A DNA stretch of 64,000 nt from Priestia megaterium. Lineage in GTDB: Bacteria > Bacillota > Bacilli > Bacillales > Bacillaceae_H. Made by a program: the position numbers and the translations under genes. Under the pieces are notes generated by a model. That model was not told where the DNA came from, did no database searches, and saw only the letters and a program-made list of their open reading frames with translations. Where the stretch lies: assembly GCF_023824195.1 (NCBI RefSeq), contig NZ_CP085442.1, positions 1,402,001 through 1,466,000 of the forward strand, in the 5' to 3' direction. Position 1 is the first letter of the stretch, and each line of letters opens with the position of its first letter. Below are positions 61,086 through 64,000 of the stretch, piece after piece.

Positions 61086-63854
61086 ATGAATCATCATACA
61101 CATTTACTAGAAGGGACGTACAATGAGTTACTCGTTACACTCTCTTTCCTTATCGCTATTACTGCGGCGTACGCTTCTTTTGGGTTAGCTAATCGTGTGA
61201 AAATTTCCCGGGCAAAATTTATTCAGTTTTGGTTAATCAGCGGGGCATTTACATTGGGAGTAGGCATTTGGTCAATGCATTTTATCGCAATGCTTGCTTT
61301 TCACTTGCCCGTAGATGTTTCATACAATTTATGGTATGTTCTTCTCTCAATCTTGGGAGCGATAACGGGATGTTATATAGGCCTCTACCTCATTCACAAA
61401 CAAAAGAAAAGCATGAAGGCACTCACCATTGCAGGGAGCTTTATGGGAGCTGGAATTGTTTTTATGCACTATTCCGGCATGATGGCAATGGAGCCAGTTA
61501 TGATTTCCTATGATCCATTTATTGTTTTTCTCTCTATTCTTATTGCTGTTGCTGCTTCTAATACAGCTTTGTGGCTTGGTTTTTACTCAAAGCTAAATGA
61601 AGGGAAGCTTACCGTTTTTGCTAAGCTTATTTGTTCTACTATTATGGGCATTGCTATTGCTGGTATGCACTATACGGGCATGCAGGCAGCTTCTTTTTCA
61701 GGGATGTCAATGTCTGAACAATCAAACGGTTTTGCCTTAAATCCAATATATTTATCCGCCGTTATTATTTTTTTTATTGTCTGCCTATTTACGGCTGTGT
61801 TTTTAACCATTTTTATGGATCGACGCGTACAAAAACAAGAAGTTTTAAAATGGGCTTTTTTTGAATCTGCCCTGGATGCTATTTTGGTGATTGATGAAAA
61901 AAGACATGTTTTATCGCTCAATTATGCAGCAGAAACGCTTTTCTCTCTTAAAGCATCAGATGTAATCGGGAGTGATGTTGTTAAGCTGCTGCCCTTCTAT
62001 AAATTTTCTTCTCTACAAGACGGACGAACTGAGCACTCCCTTTTGATAAGTAATAGAGAAGTTACGGTTGAGATAACGGTGATGGCGGTAGCGATTGAAG
62101 AGACGGTTGAGTATATGCTGTATATCCGCAATATGACGCAAGAGCGTGAAGCGGAAAAAACGTTGATTGAAGCAAAAAATCGCTATGAAAACTTGTTTTA
62201 CTCCTCTCCATTGGCAATTATGGTCCATCGAGAAGAAGAGGTCGTTTCTGTTAATGATGCTATGATTCAGCTTTTAGGAGTAACGGAAGACCAGCTCGTT
62301 GGTAAATCGTTATATGATTTCTTCTCATCTGAACAAGTTCCTGATATTAAAAAAGGATTGAAGGCAGTAAAAGATAGAAAAGATGAGCCAAGACCTCCAT
62401 TAGCTCAGTTGAAAATGTTTAATGCGTTAGGTAAGGAACTCTTTTTAGAAGTAAAATCTACGCTCATTCAAATTAATGGAGAGACGCTTTTTCAGACAGT
62501 AACTAGAGATGTAACGGAGCAGAAAAAAGCTCAAGAATCGCTTCAATATATGGCTTTTCACGATATGCTAACAGATTTACCAAATCGAAGTATGTTTTCA
62601 AACATTGTAGAGAAATCCATTGATTCAGCAGCTGCTTCAGGAAAAAAGCTTCATTTCTTATTTTTAGACCTAGATCGTTTCAAACAGGTAAATGACACGC
62701 TTGGTCATCATGCTGGAGATCAGCTTATGCTTCAGGTTGTCGATCGAATGAAGAGCTGCCTAAGAAACCAAGATGTGCTTTCGCGTTTTGGAGGAGATGA
62801 GTTTTTAGTTTTACTGCATGATAGGACGGATGAAGAAGTGAAAAAAATCTGTCAATCATTAAATGACTGCTTATCCACTCCTTTTGTAGTGCTATCGAGA
62901 GATGTTTATTTAGGGGTAAGCATCGGAGTTAGTTTATTTCCTAAAGATGGAAAGTCGCTTGAAGTGCTAGTTCGCCATGCTGATTTAGCGATGTACGAAG
63001 TCAAAAAACAAGGGCGTAATCATTATCTGTTTTATCAAAAAGAAATGCAGGTTCATACTACGCGACGAATGAGAATTGAAGATGGTTTACGCAAGGCTTT
63101 TGAGCTGGGCGAAATGGAGCTTCACTATCAGCCGAAAGTCAATATTCAAAGTGGCCATATTGTTGGAGTGGAGGCTTTGATCCGGTGGACTCATGCCGAG
63201 ATGGGCGTCATTTCTCCCGCAGAATTTATTCCGATTGCTGAAGAAACAGGCGTTATTGTTACATTGACGAAATGGGTATTAAAAAAAGCGTGCCATCAAA
63301 ATAAGTATTGGCAGCTTCAAGGACTTCCTCCCTTAAAAATGAGTGTGAACATATCAAGCGTGGATTTTGGTACAACTGATTTTGTTGATTATGTGTTAGA
63401 TGTCTTGCGTAAAGTAGAGTTAGAATCACGATATTTAGAACTTGAAATTACAGAAAGTGTAACGATGAAGCATGTTGAGCAAACAATCGAAAAGCTACAA
63501 ATCTTAAAAGATGCAGGAGTATTTATTTCGATTGATGATTTTGGCTCAGGATACTCCTCGTTCAGCTATATTCAGAAGTTGCCTATTCATACGCTGAAAA
63601 TTGACCGGTCTTTTATTAAAGATTTAGATCCTAATACAACGGAAGTATCGATTGTCAGAGCCATTATTACACTAGCCAAAAGTTTGCAGCTATCCGTCGT
63701 AGCAGAAGGTGTAGAAGAAGTTGAGCAAGTAGAAATTCTTCATAAAGAAAAATGTGATGAAGTGCAGGGATACTATTTCTCCAAACCGATTTCAGCGGAG
63801 GAATTTTATGAGAAATTTCATAAAATCGAAGAAAAAATGGAATTTGTTCATTAA
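61086..63854 (+). CDS. MHYT-PAS-GGDEF-EAL c-di-GMP enzyme (YkoW/DgcW-like)
   Basis: A 922-residue membrane protein. Seven predicted helices carry the MHYT sensor (MHFI, MHYSG, MHYTG), thought to bind copper. PAS domains follow (about 255-365 and 370-480), then GGDEF (GGDEF at 569-573) with an intact I-site RNQD (560-563), then EAL (EAL at 696-698, LEITES, DDFGSGYSS, KIDRSF). Both catalytic motifs look intact, so it may make and break c-di-GMP. The layout matches B. subtilis YkoW. GAAGGAAGG precedes the ATG. Confidence 0.95.
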   Translation: MNHHTHLLEGTYNELLVTLSFLIAITAAYASFGLANRVKISRAKFIQFWLISGAFTLGVGIWSMHFIAMLAFHLPVDVSYNLWYVLLSILGAITGCYIGLYLIHKQKKSMKALTIAGSFMGAGIVFMHYSGMMAMEPVMISYDPFIVFLSILIAVAASNTALWLGFYSKLNEGKLTVFAKLICSTIMGIAIAGMHYTGMQAASFSGMSMSEQSNGFALNPIYLSAVIIFFIVCLFTAVFLTIFMDRRVQKQEVLKWAFFESALDAILVIDEKRHVLSLNYAAETLFSLKASDVIGSDVVKLLPFYKFSSLQDGRTEHSLLISNREVTVEITVMAVAIEETVEYMLYIRNMTQEREAEKTLIEAKNRYENLFYSSPLAIMVHREEEVVSVNDAMIQLLGVTEDQLVGKSLYDFFSSEQVPDIKKGLKAVKDRKDEPRPPLAQLKMFNALGKELFLEVKSTLIQINGETLFQTVTRDVTEQKKAQESLQYMAFHDMLTDLPNRSMFSNIVEKSIDSAAASGKKLHFLFLDLDRFKQVNDTLGHHAGDQLMLQVVDRMKSCLRNQDVLSRFGGDEFLVLLHDRTDEEVKKICQSLNDCLSTPFVVLSRDVYLGVSIGVSLFPKDGKSLEVLVRHADLAMYEVKKQGRNHYLFYQKEMQVHTTRRMRIEDGLRKAFELGEMELHYQPKVNIQSGHIVGVEALIRWTHAEMGVISPAEFIPIAEETGVIVTLTKWVLKKACHQNKYWQLQGLPPLKMSVNISSVDFGTTDFVDYVLDVLRKVELESRYLELEITESVTMKHVEQTIEKLQILKDAGVFISIDDFGSGYSSFSYIQKLPIHTLKIDRSFIKDLDPNTTEVSIVRAIITLAKSLQLSVVAEGVEEVEQVEILHKEKCDEVQGYYFSKPISAEEFYEKFHKIEEKMEFVH

Positions 63855-63894
63855 TGTAAAAAGCCGTTCTTATTTAAAAGAACGGCTTTTTACA
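63855..63894. terminator. Bidirectional terminator after the MHYT protein
   Basis: A 17-bp perfect stem (TGTAAAAAGCCGTTCTT, loop ATTTAA, complement) with T-rich flanks on both strands. Confidence 0.9.
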
Positions 63895-63995
63895 TTTAAG
63901 GTCAGAGCTAACAGTTTATACAATACATAGATTCCAAGGTATGCACCGGTTAATAAAAAAGCTGAATTTAAAAAGATTGCATGAATGCTCGTCAT
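63870..63995 (-). CDS. Possible small membrane protein or partial gene at window edge
   Basis: A minus-strand ORF of 41 codons (MTSIHAIFLNSAFLLTGAYL, then GIYVLYKLLALTLNVKSRSFK) encodes one or two hydrophobic helices with a basic end. The stop lies in the terminator hairpin. The gene may start further right than the window. No family is recognised. Confidence 0.35.
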   Translation of the reverse strand: MTSIHAIFLNSAFLLTGAYLGIYVLYKLLALTLNVKSRSFK

Positions 63996-64000
63996 AAAAA

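Overview
The window is about 64 kb of low-GC chromosome from a spore-forming member of the Bacillaceae, most like Priestia (Bacillus) megaterium. The evidence is the gene order, which closely follows the Bacillus subtilis yprA-yprB-cotD-ypsA-gpsB-rnpB and ypeP-ypeQ-cspD neighbourhoods, together with spore coat and SASP genes, AAGGAGG-type ribosome binding sites, sigma-K and sigma-G-like promoters and a type B RNase P RNA. I see no tRNA, rRNA, prophage, intact insertion sequence or CRISPR array. No software was run; every call rests on reading the sequence and on remembered protein families.

Layout: 0.2-3.5 kb holds a cold-shock gene, a small cysteine-rich protein, a diguanylate cyclase and a zinc-ribbon protein. 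3.5-9.5 kb holds the MrfA/MrfB DNA-repair pair, spore coat protein CotD with an expanded GYPGQ repeat, YpsA, GpsB and rnpB. 9.9-13.5 kb is a LiaIHFSR-type cell-envelope stress operon. 13.6-16.7 kb has an oligo-1,6-glucosidase and a 23S rRNA methyltransferase. 17.0-21.8 kb has a broken membrane-protein gene and a sugar ABC importer with a hairpin-containing leader. 22-28 kb has a DinG/XPD-like helicase, an M32 carboxypeptidase and a guanine riboswitch controlling xpt-pbuX. 28.2-31.1 kb is a lysR/gabD-like pair bracketed by two copies of a dispersed repeat. 31-38 kb has an acetyltransferase, the alkylpyrone pair bcsA-ypbQ, a doubly Fur-boxed 30-aa membrane peptide and the double dynamin DynA. 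38-43 kb has small spore and housekeeping genes, two RNase H-like proteins and cspD. 43-50 kb has an MFS exporter, a 1401-aa TPR protein with an embedded papain-like (C39) domain and an NCS2 permease. 50.3-59.5 kb is a CodY-boxed dpp-ykf operon for dipeptide and murein-peptide uptake ending in an unusual cytoplasmic beta-lactamase-fold protein. 59.8-64 kb ends with a DnaD-like protein, an acetyltransferase and an MHYT-PAS-GGDEF-EAL protein.

The most unusual item is a dispersed element of about 230-355 bp present four times (701-1056 on the minus strand; 9546-9863, 28200-28427 and 30845-31137 on the plus strand). Every copy starts within about ten bases of a stop codon or terminator and lies in the sense direction of the gene before it. 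The copies share a terminal stem that begins GAGGCTGGGACA, a second hairpin whose sequence changes between copies while pairing is kept, and a GC-rich third domain. This looks like a structured 3'-UTR element, or a mobile palindromic element that lands in 3' UTRs. Other points worth a second look are the Fur-controlled peptide at 33888, the LexA-like box in front of mrfA, the hairpin leader of the sugar importer, and several small proteins too short for routine annotation.
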